Shown piece after piece: positions 47,173 through 56,591 of a stretch of DNA of 64,000 nucleotides; position 1 is the stretch's first letter; each line of letters opens with the position of its first letter. The stretch is from Bacteroidota bacterium (GTDB taxonomy: Bacteria > Bacteroidota > Bacteroidia > Bacteroidales > Rikenellaceae): assembly GCA_023443765.1 (NCBI GenBank), contig JAEZTA010000196.1, forward strand, positions 32,346 to 96,345, written 5' to 3'. The position numbers and the translations under genes were made by a program. The notes beneath the pieces were generated by a model, which ran no database searches, was not told the origin of the DNA, and was given only the letters and a program-made list of their open reading frames with translations.

Positions 47173-48351
47173 ATGAAAAATCTGTTCAAAAATTCAGTTT
47201 ATGCGGCTGCCGCCCTTATCATCGCCCTCGGCGCCGCTTCGTGTAACGACGACGAAGGCGATTACTCGTTCGAAGACGAGCGCGAAACAGCGCTGGGGGC
47301 TGCGGCCACGGATTTCGTCAATAAAAACGTAATCCCGACTTACAAATCGCTCGCCGACGGAGCCATCGGACTGCAGGCCAACTGTGAGGCCATGCTCGAA
47401 GCATTCGACGAAGGCAAACTCACGACGGCGCTGGTGCAGGCTGCCTGCGACGACTGGATCACGACCCGCAAATACTGGGAGTTGAGCGAGGCGTATCTCT
47501 ACGGCGCAGCCGGCGACTACGACATCGACCCGCATATCGACTCCTGGCCGCTGGATGCCACCGCATTGCAGAACCTGCTGAATAATTCCGCCATCATGGC
47601 CGAAATCGAACGGAACCCCGACTATACCAGTACGAACCTCGGCCCCGGCCTGCTGGGATTCCATGCGTTGGAATACATGCTTTTCGAAAATGCAGGTCCC
47701 CGCGCACTCTCCAAGTACACCCGTCCCCAGTTGGTCTATCTGGTCGGTGTAGCCAATGACCTGTGCAACATGTGTGTGCTCCTGGAGGCCGCCTGGGCCG
47801 GACTGGACAATGTAACCGAAACAAAGCAGACGATCCTGACAGATGCCGAACTGGATGGAAAAGCCAGCGGAACCAATTACGGGGCTTCGATGCGCAATGC
47901 CGGTAAAGGCGGAAGTAAATATGTGAATTACAAAGCCGCAGCCGAGGAGATCGTGCAGGGTTGTGTCGATATTGCCGACGAGGTAGGCCTTCAGAAGATC
48001 GGCCGCCCGGCAAACGGAACGAGCGCTGAAGACATCGCCTACATCGAGTCGCCGTACAGCCTCAATTCGAAGACCGACTTCATCGACAACATCAAAAGTA
48101 TCCGGAACACCTACCAGGGCATGAGCGAAAGCGACGCTTCGGTGAGCGACTGGGTGAAACGGGTAGACCCGGCCATCGACACCGAGGTTCGCACCGCAAT
48201 TGCCACTGCAATCGAGAAGATCGAGGCATGCCCGGCTCCGTTCGTGAACAACCGCACGGCCCAGGCCTGGAAAGATGCGGCAACCTACTGCGGCAGCGAT
48301 CTGGTAAAAGCACTCAATAAAGCGCTGGATGCGTTGTCGACCCTTCAATAA
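47173..48351 (+). CDS. Imelysin-family lipoprotein
   Basis: Exported iron-related lipoprotein (lipobox GAASC) of 392 residues. The family's GxHxxE metal motif is visible in LGFHALEYMLF. Two helical-bundle repeats are suggested by FVNKNVIPTYKSLADGAIGL and the later VRTAIATAIEKIEACPAPF. Imelysins (EfeO/IrpA group) take part in iron capture in the periplasm or on the surface. It lies between the porin and the dihaem cytochrome, which supports metal uptake as the shared job. Confidence 0.9.
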   Translation: MKNLFKNSVYAAAALIIALGAASCNDDEGDYSFEDERETALGAAATDFVNKNVIPTYKSLADGAIGLQANCEAMLEAFDEGKLTTALVQAACDDWITTRKYWELSEAYLYGAAGDYDIDPHIDSWPLDATALQNLLNNSAIMAEIERNPDYTSTNLGPGLLGFHALEYMLFENAGPRALSKYTRPQLVYLVGVANDLCNMCVLLEAAWAGLDNVTETKQTILTDAELDGKASGTNYGASMRNAGKGGSKYVNYKAAAEEIVQGCVDIADEVGLQKIGRPANGTSAEDIAYIESPYSLNSKTDFIDNIKSIRNTYQGMSESDASVSDWVKRVDPAIDTEVRTAIATAIEKIEACPAPFVNNRTAQAWKDAATYCGSDLVKALNKALDALSTLQ

Positions 48352-48376
48352 CAACATAACCTAACTATATTCAGAG

Positions 48377-49966
48377 ATGAAAAAGCAGTTGATTTTTCTC
48401 TTTGGCATAACGGCAGCCCTCGTGGCTGCCGCATGTGCTGACGACAACGGAGGCAACGGAACGCCCGACACGCCCGAAATCACCGAAGAATATTATTCCG
48501 GCGGCAAGCTGGGCACGGCGTTCAACACCACGTCGGTGGCCTACGAACAGCCCACGCCGGTCGTAGACGAGGACGCTGCAATGGTCCGGCGGTTCAAGAA
48601 CGGCGAAGCGCTGTTCGAGAAACCGTTCAACACAGGAACGTCTGGCGTGCGTTACGGCCTCGGGCCGCTCTACATCCGCACCTCGTGTCTCCACTGCCAC
48701 CCGGGCTACGGCCACGGCAAGCGGATCGAAGGAGCGTTCAACACCAACCAGATCGGCAACGGCTACCTGCTGGTCATCACCGACGAGGACGACAATTACC
48801 TCACATCGCTGACCGGCATGCCGCAGACGCGCGCCGTAGAACCGTTCAAAGCCCCGATCGACGAGTCGAAGATCACGATCGCATGGCATGATTACACCGA
48901 CGAATGGGGCAACAAATTCCCCGACGGGGAGTCCTACGGACTGATCTATCCCGAGGTGAAGATTCCCGAAGAGGCCTACTACGTGCCGCTGATCGGCGCG
49001 AAGGGTACGGTTCCCTATGACAACGTACGCGTACGGCTCGAATCGACCATCGGCATCTACGGCACGGGGCTGCTCGACGCCATCACGGACGAAGACCTCA
49101 AAGCCGAGTATGTCAAGCAGGAGAATGCAGGCGTCAGCCTCAATCCGGCGATTTTCAAGGGCGGACAGTGGGTGAAGACCTACGGCAACACGACCCATCC
49201 GCTGCGTTTCACCTATGCGCTGAGCCGCGGACCGTTGCAGGATGCTGCCGGGTCGAACGCCATCTGGAACATCACCAACGTCACCCGCAGCGACCGCCGC
49301 TACCATTATATGACGGCGACCTACGCCCAGGTGGCATCAAAGGACCCCGACGTGCAGCAGGAGTTCTATACGCGGTTTCCCGAGCGGAACATTACGGGCA
49401 ATGTCGAGACCGACATCTACAACTACCTGATGGCTCCCGACAAGGACCTGCCCGTGGAGATGAGCGACGAGGATTATGTGGATTTCATGGTATGGCACCG
49501 CGGACTGGCCGTTCCGGCGGCCCGCAACCTCGACGACAAGGAGGTGCAGCGCGGCAAGACGCTCTTCACCGAATTGGGATGCGCCGCCTGTCACCGTCCG
49601 ACGTGGACCACGGGAGAGGACGTATTCACCGACCCCAACGGGTTCTTCGCCGACGGCGACAGTCGTCTGCCGCGCTACCCAAAACAGAAAATATGGCCTT
49701 ATTCCGACATGGTGCAGCACCGGCTGGCGATGCAGAACGACATCCGCACCGGATGGTGCCGCACGACGCCCCTCTGGGGCCGCGGCCTGAGCGAGAAGTG
49801 CACCGGAGCCAGCGACCGCCTGCATGACTGCCGCGCACGGACGGTGATCGAGGCGATCATGTGGCACGGCGCAGCGCAGAGCGACGCCCGCTGGACGATC
49901 GAGGAGTTCCGCAAGCTGAGCAAGGCCGACCGCGACGCGGTGGTGAAATTCATCGAAGCCATCTAA
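48377..49966 (+). CDS. Dihaem c-type cytochrome, thiol-oxidoreductase (DUF1111) family
   Basis: Exported lipoprotein-type cytochrome of 529 residues (lipobox VAAAC). Two haem-binding CxxCH motifs are visible, SCLHCHPGYG in the first third and GCAACHRPTW in the last third. IRTGWCRTTPLWGRGLSEK and IEAIMWHGAAQSDARW match the family that accompanies imelysin genes. It may oxidise or reduce iron before uptake. Both haems would need the CcsBA system encoded just downstream at 50034, which fits well. Confidence 0.9.
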   Translation: MKKQLIFLFGITAALVAAACADDNGGNGTPDTPEITEEYYSGGKLGTAFNTTSVAYEQPTPVVDEDAAMVRRFKNGEALFEKPFNTGTSGVRYGLGPLYIRTSCLHCHPGYGHGKRIEGAFNTNQIGNGYLLVITDEDDNYLTSLTGMPQTRAVEPFKAPIDESKITIAWHDYTDEWGNKFPDGESYGLIYPEVKIPEEAYYVPLIGAKGTVPYDNVRVRLESTIGIYGTGLLDAITDEDLKAEYVKQENAGVSLNPAIFKGGQWVKTYGNTTHPLRFTYALSRGPLQDAAGSNAIWNITNVTRSDRRYHYMTATYAQVASKDPDVQQEFYTRFPERNITGNVETDIYNYLMAPDKDLPVEMSDEDYVDFMVWHRGLAVPAARNLDDKEVQRGKTLFTELGCAACHRPTWTTGEDVFTDPNGFFADGDSRLPRYPKQKIWPYSDMVQHRLAMQNDIRTGWCRTTPLWGRGLSEKCTGASDRLHDCRARTVIEAIMWHGAAQSDARWTIEEFRKLSKADRDAVVKFIEAI

Positions 49967-49981
49967 ACCGAACCCAGTCCG

Positions 49982-50015
49982 ACAAAACGCCGATGCCCCG
50001 AGCATCGGCTTTTGT
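49982..50015 (+). terminator. Terminator before ccsBA
   Basis: GCCGATGC and GCATCGGC form a stem around CCCGA, followed by TTTTGT; flanking ACAAAA/TTTTGT extends it past one bulge. Confidence 0.8.
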
Positions 50016-50033
50016 CGTGTAAACGAACAAAGC

Positions 50034-52223
50034 ATGAAGTACCTGAAACGGACCGCCTTCGGCCTTGCCGGCGTGGTGGTCTTGTTGCTGACGGCGGCGA
50101 CGCTGATCGAAAAATACCGCGGAACGGAGTTCGTCGCCGCACACATTTACCACGCCCCGGCATTCGTCGCGTTGTGGGGGCTTCTGGGAGCGACAGCACT
50201 GGTTTATATTCTGCGGAGGAAACTGCGGCGGGCAGCCCTGTTGCTACACCTCGCACTGGCGGTTATCCTGGCCGGAGCCTTCACGACGTGGCTTTTCGGG
50301 CAGCAGGGGAGCCTGCACCTGCGCACGGACGGTCCGGCTGCGGAAACGTTCACCGACAGCGGCGGATGGGAACGGCAGCTGCCGTTCCGGGTCTCGTTAG
50401 ACGATTTCCGGGTGGAATACTATCCCGGTACGCAGGCCCCGATGGATTTCGTCAGCCGCCTGACATTCACAACCGACGGAAAGACCGACGGCAGGGTAGT
50501 CTCGATGAACCGCATCGCCTCCTGCCGGCATTACCGCTTTTACCAGGCAGGGTACGATGCAGATGGGCTCGGGGCGACCCTTGCCGTCGCATATGACCCG
50601 TGGGGCATCGGGATCACCTATACCGGATATCTGCTCCTGTTGGCTGCAATGATATATAGTCTCGCCGACAAGCAGGGGCGGTTTCGCCGCCTGCTGCGAC
50701 ATCCTGTGCTACGGGGGAGTGCACTCGCACTGCTGTTTTCAGCGGCAGCATTCTCGGCCCGGGCCGCAGAGACAGCTCCCCGGGTGCTGCCACGCGGAGT
50801 TGCCGGGGAGATGGGGACACTGCATGTCTATTACAACGACCGCATCTGTCCGCTCTCGACGCTGGCCCGGGAGTTTACGGCGAAACTCTACGGCAAAAAT
50901 TCCTACCGCGGCTTCACGCCCGAACAAGTGTTGTCGGGGTGGCTGTTTTACTACGATGACTGGAAGACGGAGCCGATCATCCGGATCAAAAGCGCCGAAG
51001 CGCGCCGCCTGCTCGGGGTAGAAGGGCGCTATGCCCGGCTGACGGACTTCCGGAACGCTGTCAACGAATACCGCCTGCGGGGAGAATCGGCCGACCGAGG
51101 GCTGCGCGAAGCCGACGAGAAGTTCAACCTGATCGGCATGGTCTGCTCGGGAAGCATGCTGAAGTTGTTTCCCTACACCGATTCCGGGGACGGAACGCTG
51201 CACTGGGCTTCGCAGACCGATGACCTGCCGACGACGCTGCCCCACGAACAGTGGACTTTCATTCGCCGGGGAATGGACTACGCGAACGAACTGGTCGTCC
51301 GGCGCGATTACGACGCGTTGGAGGCTATGCTGGAAAAGATCGGCCTCTACCAGCAGAAGCAATGCGGCGAGCAGTTGCCCGCACGGATGCGTTTTCAGGC
51401 CGAACGGCTATACAACCGCATTGCCTACACCTTCCCGGTGGCGGTCGGATTCGTATTGGCAGGGCTTCTCGGATTCGCCGTCGTTTGCCGCAGGATGCTG
51501 CGGCGGAAACCGGGACGCGGCATTTTCGGGCGGGTGCTGGCCGGAGTGCTGCTCGCAGGATGGGTCTATCTGACGGCGCTACTCGTCCTGCGGGGCTATG
51601 TCTGCGGCCATTGGCCGATGTCGAACGGCTTCGAGACCATGCAGTTCATGGCATGGTGTACGTGGCTGCTGACACTCTTGGTTCACCGGAGGTTCGCGCT
51701 GCTGCTGCCGATGGGCCTGCTGGTCGGAGGACTGGCGATGATGGTCTCGGTGATGGGGGCGTCGAATCCGCAGATCACGCCCCTGATGCCCGTACTCAAC
51801 TCGCCGCTGCTCTCGATCCACGTCATGCTGGTCATGGCGGCCTACTCGCTGTTGGCCCTCGTGGCATTCAACGGCATTGCGGGCGTGATCGCCGACCGTC
51901 GTCACCTGGACCATGCCCAACAGTTGCAAGTTATCGGGCAGGTCATGCTCTACCCGGCGGTTTTCTGCCTCGCAGCCGGAATCTTTGTCGGCGCCGTCTG
52001 GGCCAACGTCTCGTGGGGCCGTTACTGGGGTTGGGACCCCAAAGAGGTCTGGGCGCTGATTACCCTGCTGGTCTATGCCGCAGCGCTGCACACGGAGTCG
52101 CTTCCGCGGTTCCGCAACCTCATGTTCTTCCACGCGTTCTGCATCGCGGCATTCCTCACGGTGCTGATCACCTATTTCGGCGTCAATTTCCTGCTGGGCG
52201 GCATGCACAGCTACGCCGGGTAG
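50034..52223 (+). CDS. ccsBA: Cytochrome c biogenesis protein CcsBA (ResB-ResC fusion)
   Basis: System II haem exporter and cytochrome c synthetase. The 729-residue protein joins a ResB-like N-terminal half (helices FGLAGVVVLLLTAATLIEKY and ALLLHLALAVILAGAFTTWLF, then a long exported loop) to a ResC/CcsA C-terminal half. That half has the Trp-rich haem-handling motif WGRYWGWDPKEVWAL and His residues in GHWPMSNGFE and FFHAFCIAAF. It lies directly after the dihaem cytochrome gene, likely its client. Confidence 0.93.
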   Translation: MKYLKRTAFGLAGVVVLLLTAATLIEKYRGTEFVAAHIYHAPAFVALWGLLGATALVYILRRKLRRAALLLHLALAVILAGAFTTWLFGQQGSLHLRTDGPAAETFTDSGGWERQLPFRVSLDDFRVEYYPGTQAPMDFVSRLTFTTDGKTDGRVVSMNRIASCRHYRFYQAGYDADGLGATLAVAYDPWGIGITYTGYLLLLAAMIYSLADKQGRFRRLLRHPVLRGSALALLFSAAAFSARAAETAPRVLPRGVAGEMGTLHVYYNDRICPLSTLAREFTAKLYGKNSYRGFTPEQVLSGWLFYYDDWKTEPIIRIKSAEARRLLGVEGRYARLTDFRNAVNEYRLRGESADRGLREADEKFNLIGMVCSGSMLKLFPYTDSGDGTLHWASQTDDLPTTLPHEQWTFIRRGMDYANELVVRRDYDALEAMLEKIGLYQQKQCGEQLPARMRFQAERLYNRIAYTFPVAVGFVLAGLLGFAVVCRRMLRRKPGRGIFGRVLAGVLLAGWVYLTALLVLRGYVCGHWPMSNGFETMQFMAWCTWLLTLLVHRRFALLLPMGLLVGGLAMMVSVMGASNPQITPLMPVLNSPLLSIHVMLVMAAYSLLALVAFNGIAGVIADRRHLDHAQQLQVIGQVMLYPAVFCLAAGIFVGAVWANVSWGRYWGWDPKEVWALITLLVYAAALHTESLPRFRNLMFFHAFCIAAFLTVLITYFGVNFLLGGMHSYAG

Positions 52224-52286
52224 CATTTGTTCATAAAATGTTCATTAAAAGCCCCGGAGGGTATTCCCTTTCCGGGGAACTATCTC

Positions 52287-52294
52287 TATATTTG
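52287..52294 (+). promoter_or_regulatory. Promoter of riboswitch-nrdDG transcript, -7 box
   Basis: TATATTTG just upstream of the riboswitch fits TAnnTTTG. Confidence 0.55.
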
Positions 52295-52302
52295 TTTCCG
52301 TG

Positions 52303-52472
52303 CAAGGTTCTCCGCCGGCTGCTGCCGGCATGAGATCAAAAGGGAACTCCTGTGAAAATCAGGGACTATTCCCGTAGCTGTAAGCTCCGTTGCGTTCCGC
52401 ACACTCTCAGCCACTGTCCCCCGGGACGGGAAGGCGTGCGGAAGGAGCGAGTCAGAAGACCTGCCTTGCCGG
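52303..52472 (+). ncRNA. Cobalamin riboswitch upstream of nrdD
   Basis: The element has the AAGGTTC start, the GGGAACTCCTGTGAAAATCAG core, a CCGTAGCTGTAAGC segment, a CCACTGT ... GGGAAGG arm, and the conserved B12-box-like GTCAGAAGACCTGCC. The order is that of a cobalamin riboswitch. The rest of the 52.22-52.62 kb gap holds the promoter and about 150 nt of leader after the aptamer; there is no gene. Confidence 0.9.
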
Positions 52473-52621
52473 GAACGGTATACGCCTTCGGGATTTAGGG
52501 CGATACCCGGACCATTTTACACTGTCAATGTTTTCAACGAGAGAACGGGCCTTTCCGGCGGTCGCCGCAGGAGGGAACGGGATTTCGCACAGCGCCGGCA
52601 CACAACAAATTTGGGATAGAT

Positions 52622-54715
52622 ATGGGTATTTCAGAAATTTACATCGTCAAACGCGACGGCAAACGCGCTACCTTCTCAGTCGAGAAGATCAAACGCGCGA
52701 TCAGCAAAGCATTCCTCTCCGTAGGCGGTTATGCCACGGACGACGACCTTACGTCGGTGCTCAGCCGCGTGCATGTGGCCGACGGCATGAACGTCGAGGA
52801 GATTCAGAACCAGGTGGAGGTGGCCCTGATGGCCGAGCGCTACTTTGCCGTGGCCAAGAGCTACATGCTTTACCGCCAGAAACACACCGAAGACCGCGAA
52901 GACCGCGAAAAACTCGAATTCCTGATCAACTACTGCGATGCTTCGAACCCCGCGACGGGTTCGAAATACGACGCCAACGCCAACGTCGAGAACAAGAACA
53001 TCGCCACGCTGATCGGGGAGCTGCCGAAGCAGAACTTCATCCGCCTGAACCGGCGCCTGCTGACCGACCGCATCAAGGAGATGTACGGCAAGGAGTTATC
53101 GGACAAATACATGCGTCTGCTGAAAAACCATTTTATCTACAAGAACGACGAGACCTCGATGGCCAACTACTGCGCCTCGATCACGATGTATCCGTGGCTG
53201 CTGGGCGGGACGCTGTCGGTGGGCGGCAACTCGACACGCCCGACGAACCTCAAATCGTTCTGCGGCGGGTTCGTCAACATGGTCTTCATCGTCTCGTCGA
53301 TGCTCTCGGGCGCCTGTGCCACGCCCGAATTCCTGATGTACATGAACTATTTCGTCGAACAGGAGTACGGCGAGGATTACTACAAGCATGCGGACAAGGT
53401 CGTCGACCTCTCAAAAAAACAGCGTACGATCGACAAGATGATCACCGACTGTTTCGAACAGATGGTCTACTCGATCAACCAGCCTACCGGGGCGCGTAAC
53501 TTCCAGGCCGTATTCTGGAACGTCGCTTACTACGACCGTTACTACTTCGAATCGCTCTTCGGGGAGTTCGTCTTCCCGGACGGTTCGAAACCCCATTGGG
53601 AATCGCTGTCGTGGTTGCAGAAGCGTTTCATGACGTGGTTCAACCGCGAACGCACGAAGACCGTCCTGACGTTCCCCGTCGAAACAATGGCCCTGCTGAC
53701 CAAAGACGGCGACGCGATGGACAAGGAGTGGGGCGACTTCACGGCGCAGATGTACTCCGAAGGCCACTCATTCTTCACCTACATCAGCGACAACGCCGAC
53801 TCGCTGTCGTCGTGCTGCCGCCTCAGAAACGAGATTCAGGACAACGGATTCAGCTACACGCTGGGTGCAGGCGGCGTTTCGACCGGCTCGAAGAGCGTGT
53901 TGACGATCAACCTCAATCGCTGCATCCAGTATGCCGAGAGGAACGGCATGCACTACCTCAGTTACCTGGAGGAGGTCGTGGACCTGGTGCACAAGGTGCA
54001 GATGGCTTACAACGAAAACCTCAAGGAGCTGAAGGCCAAAGGTATGCTGCCGCTCTTCGATGCGGGTTACATCAACCTCGCGCGCCAGTACCTCACGATC
54101 GGCGTAAACGGGCTGGTCGAGGCCGCGGAGGCACTCGGCATCCGGATCGACGACAACGACGACTATGCGGCATTCGTGCAGCAGGTGCTCGGGCTGATCG
54201 AGCGTTACAACAAGAAATACCGTTCGAAGGAGGTGATGTTCAACTGCGAGATGATTCCGGCGGAGAACGTCGGCGTGAAGCATGCCAAGTGGGACCGCGA
54301 GGACGGATACACCGTACCGCGCGACTGTTACAACTCCTATTTTTATGTTGTGGAGGATGAGTCGCTGAACGTGATCGACAAATTCCGCCTCCACGGACGC
54401 AAGTACATCGACCACCTCACGGGCGGCTCGGCACTGCACATGAACCTCGAAGAGCATCTTTCGAAGGAGCAGTACCGCCACCTGCTGCGCGTGGCCGCCG
54501 CCGAAGGGTGCAACTACTTTACATTCAACATCCCCAACACGGTCTGCAACAAGTGCGGCCACATCGACAAACGCTACCTGAAGGAGTGTCCCGAATGCCA
54601 CAGCGACGATCTGGACTACCTGACGCGCGTGATCGGTTACATGAAACGCGTCTCGAACTTCTCGGCAGCACGCCAGCAGGAGGCATCGCGGCGCTTCTAC
54701 GCAAAGGCGGAGTAG
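52622..54715 (+). CDS. nrdD: Anaerobic ribonucleoside-triphosphate reductase
   Basis: Class III glycyl-radical enzyme that makes dNTPs without oxygen. The 697-residue protein has an N-terminal ATP-cone (IVKRDGKRATFSVEKIKRAI), the barrel with QPTGARNFQAVFWN, the C-terminal zinc site CNKCGHIDKRYLKECPECH, and the radical site RVIGYMKRVSNFS with Gly near residue 672. It sits behind a cobalamin riboswitch, which implies repression when B12 is plentiful and a B12-dependent class II reductase can work. It is followed immediately by nrdG. Confidence 0.96.
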   Translation: MGISEIYIVKRDGKRATFSVEKIKRAISKAFLSVGGYATDDDLTSVLSRVHVADGMNVEEIQNQVEVALMAERYFAVAKSYMLYRQKHTEDREDREKLEFLINYCDASNPATGSKYDANANVENKNIATLIGELPKQNFIRLNRRLLTDRIKEMYGKELSDKYMRLLKNHFIYKNDETSMANYCASITMYPWLLGGTLSVGGNSTRPTNLKSFCGGFVNMVFIVSSMLSGACATPEFLMYMNYFVEQEYGEDYYKHADKVVDLSKKQRTIDKMITDCFEQMVYSINQPTGARNFQAVFWNVAYYDRYYFESLFGEFVFPDGSKPHWESLSWLQKRFMTWFNRERTKTVLTFPVETMALLTKDGDAMDKEWGDFTAQMYSEGHSFFTYISDNADSLSSCCRLRNEIQDNGFSYTLGAGGVSTGSKSVLTINLNRCIQYAERNGMHYLSYLEEVVDLVHKVQMAYNENLKELKAKGMLPLFDAGYINLARQYLTIGVNGLVEAAEALGIRIDDNDDYAAFVQQVLGLIERYNKKYRSKEVMFNCEMIPAENVGVKHAKWDREDGYTVPRDCYNSYFYVVEDESLNVIDKFRLHGRKYIDHLTGGSALHMNLEEHLSKEQYRHLLRVAAAEGCNYFTFNIPNTVCNKCGHIDKRYLKECPECHSDDLDYLTRVIGYMKRVSNFSAARQQEASRRFYAKAE

Positions 54716-55186
54716 ATGGTAAAGTATCACAATTTCGACGTGGTGTTCGCCGAGATTCCCGGCGAAACGACGCTGGCGATCAACATCACGGCCTGCCCCA
54801 ACCACTGTCCGGGGTGTCACAGTCCCCACCTCAGGGAGGATGCGGGGCGTGTACTCGACGAGGCGGAACTGCGGGCCCTGCTCGACCGCTACGGGCGTTC
54901 GGTGACCTGCGTCTGCTTCATGGGCGGCGATGCTGAGCCGCAAGAAATTGCACGACTGGCCGGCATCGTACGGGAGGTGTTCCCGATCCTGCACACGGGG
55001 TGGTACTCGGGGCGCGGAGAACTGCCGAAAGGGATTTCCGCCACGGCGTTCGACTTCATCAAGCTGGGCGGCTGGGTTGAGGCCCTGGGACCGCTGAGTT
55101 CGCCGACGACCAACCAGCGGCTATACCGGGTAGGGCCCGACGGCGGGATGGAGGACATTACGGAACGTTTCCGGCGCAAGCCGTGA
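54716..55186 (+). CDS. nrdG: Anaerobic NrdD-activating radical SAM enzyme
   Basis: Radical-SAM enzyme that puts the glycyl radical on NrdD. The 156-residue protein has the CxxxCxxC cluster motif in ACPNHCPGCHSP (Cys 27, 31 and 34), which holds the 4Fe-4S cluster, and VCFMGGDAEPQE, the glycine-rich SAM-binding segment. It starts directly after the nrdD stop. This is the usual minimal partner gene. Confidence 0.95.
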   Translation: MVKYHNFDVVFAEIPGETTLAINITACPNHCPGCHSPHLREDAGRVLDEAELRALLDRYGRSVTCVCFMGGDAEPQEIARLAGIVREVFPILHTGWYSGRGELPKGISATAFDFIKLGGWVEALGPLSSPTTNQRLYRVGPDGGMEDITERFRRKP

Positions 55187-55202
55187 CGCAACATATTTGT
55201 CG

Positions 55203-55271
55203 GTGGGAGCCGGAAAATTAGAGATTAGTTCAGCGTTGTCTGCCATACAACGATTTACTGCCGGCTCCCAC
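55203..55271. other. Structured inverted-repeat element
   Basis: An 11-bp outer stem GTGGGAGCCGG/CCGGCTCCCAC encloses an inner CGTTGT/ACAACG hairpin (55234-55252). It lies after nrdG, before a second hairpin at 55285-55311. It could be a small RNA, an mRNA-end structure or a repeat element. Confidence 0.5.
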
Positions 55272-55284
55272 AGGCAAAAACCAC

Positions 55285-55311
55285 AAAATCCGCCTTTGAA
55301 AGGCGGATTTT
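55285..55311 (+). terminator. Hairpin before DUF2284 gene
   Basis: AAAATCCGCCTTT and AAAGGCGGATTTT form a near-perfect stem with A and T flanks. It is probably a terminator of the nrdDG transcript. Confidence 0.65.
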
Positions 55312-55325
55312 ACTAACTTTACACC

Positions 55326-55892
55326 ATGGATTATCACTACACAGCAGAAGATTTTACGGTAGAATTACCCATCGCCGACTACATCGCCCGTTTCCGCGAC
55401 GCTGAACGGATTGCCCGTTACTGCCAGGATTGCGAGAATTACGGACAGAGCTGGGGCTGCCCGCCGTTTAATTTCAACGTCACCGAATACCTCACGTGCT
55501 ACGAAACGGCCCTGCTCATCGCCACGAAAATCACGCCGGAAACGCCCGGCATCCCGCTTTCGGAGGCAAAGCACCTGATCCGTCCCGAGCGGCAGAGGCT
55601 CGAACAGCAATTGCTCGAAATGGAAGAGCGGTACGGCGGACGGTCGTTCGCCTATGTCGGGACGTGTCTTTACTGTCCGGAAGGGGATTGCACACGCCCC
55701 GAAGGCAAGCCCTGCCGCCATCCGCAGCTGGTACGTCCCTCGCTCGAAGCCTGCGGGTTCGACATTGCGCGTACGACCTCCGAATTATTCGGCATCGAGC
55801 TAAAATGGGGTAGCGAGGGGTTGATGCCCGAGTACCTGACACTCGTATGCGGATTTTTTCACGACGCCCGAAAGATCGTATGGAAAAAATAA
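55326..55892 (+). CDS. DUF2284-family metal-binding protein
   Basis: Cysteine-rich cytosolic protein of 188 residues, matching the DUF2284 group. Visible are CQDCENYGQSWGCPPF, GTCLYCPEGDCTRPEGKPCRHP and GFDIARTTSELFGIELKW. The cysteines probably hold an Fe-S cluster or zinc. The biochemical role is unknown. A TAACTTTA near the start is too close to be an ordinary promoter. It overlaps the PP-loop gene by 13 nt, so the two are coupled. Confidence 0.83.
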   Translation: MDYHYTAEDFTVELPIADYIARFRDAERIARYCQDCENYGQSWGCPPFNFNVTEYLTCYETALLIATKITPETPGIPLSEAKHLIRPERQRLEQQLLEMEERYGGRSFAYVGTCLYCPEGDCTRPEGKPCRHPQLVRPSLEACGFDIARTTSELFGIELKWGSEGLMPEYLTLVCGFFHDARKIVWKK

Positions 55893-56587
55893 AAGCGGTT
55901 TTCAACTGGAGCGGCGGCAAGGATTCGGCCCATGCGCTGTGGCGGGCCGTCCGGTCGGAGCAATATGAAATCGTCGCCCTGCTGACGACCGTAAACCGCG
56001 ACACGCACCGCTCGACGATGCACGGGATTCCGATGCCGCTGCTGGAAGCGCAGGCCGAAAGCATCGGCATTCCGTTGCAGGTCGTCGACCTGACGCCGAA
56101 AGGCAACATGGAGGATTATGCCGAAGCGATGTCCCGCGCCGTGGAGCAATTCAAGGCCCGGGGCGTGACGCATTTCATCTTCGGCGACATTTTCCTGCAC
56201 GACGTGCGGAAATACCGCGAGCAGCAACTCGCGCCGCACGGAATCGAGGTCGTGGAACCGCTGTGGGGACAATCCTCGGAGGAGGTCATGCGCGATTACC
56301 TCGCGACGGGGCTGAAAACCATAGTCGTGACGACCATGGCCGACGGTCTCGGAGCCGGGGCTATCGGGCGGGTGATCGACGCCGGATTCGTCGCGTCGTT
56401 ACCCGCCGGGACGGATCCCAACGGGGAAAACGGCGAATACCACACGTTCTGTTACGACGGTCCGATCTTCCGGTCGCCCGTGCCGTTCCGGCTCGGGGAA
56501 CCCTTCAACGAGAGCTACGACATCCGTCTCGACGACGGAGGGACAAAGACCTACACCTACTGGTTCGCCGACCTCAGGGAAGCGTGA
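55880..56587 (+). CDS. PP-loop ATPase, Dph6/diphthine-ammonia-ligase-like
   Basis: ATP-pyrophosphatase fold enzyme of about 235 residues. The start at 55880 (MEKIKAVFNWSGGKDSAHAL) places the PP-loop SGGKDS at the N terminus as expected. MHGIPMPLLEAQAESIGIP and THFIFGDIFLHDVRKYRE fit the MJ0570/Dph6-like group. Bacteria have no diphthamide, so its substrate must differ; a modification of a small molecule or RNA is possible. It is coupled to the DUF2284 gene. Confidence 0.85.
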   Translation: MEKIKAVFNWSGGKDSAHALWRAVRSEQYEIVALLTTVNRDTHRSTMHGIPMPLLEAQAESIGIPLQVVDLTPKGNMEDYAEAMSRAVEQFKARGVTHFIFGDIFLHDVRKYREQQLAPHGIEVVEPLWGQSSEEVMRDYLATGLKTIVVTTMADGLGAGAIGRVIDAGFVASLPAGTDPNGENGEYHTFCYDGPIFRSPVPFRLGEPFNESYDIRLDDGGTKTYTYWFADLREA

Positions 56588-56591
56588 TTCG

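Noticed and set aside
55314..55321. TAACTTTA as promoter of the DUF2284 gene
   Set aside because: It would start transcription at or after the ATG at 55326, and the last base does not match TAnnTTTG.
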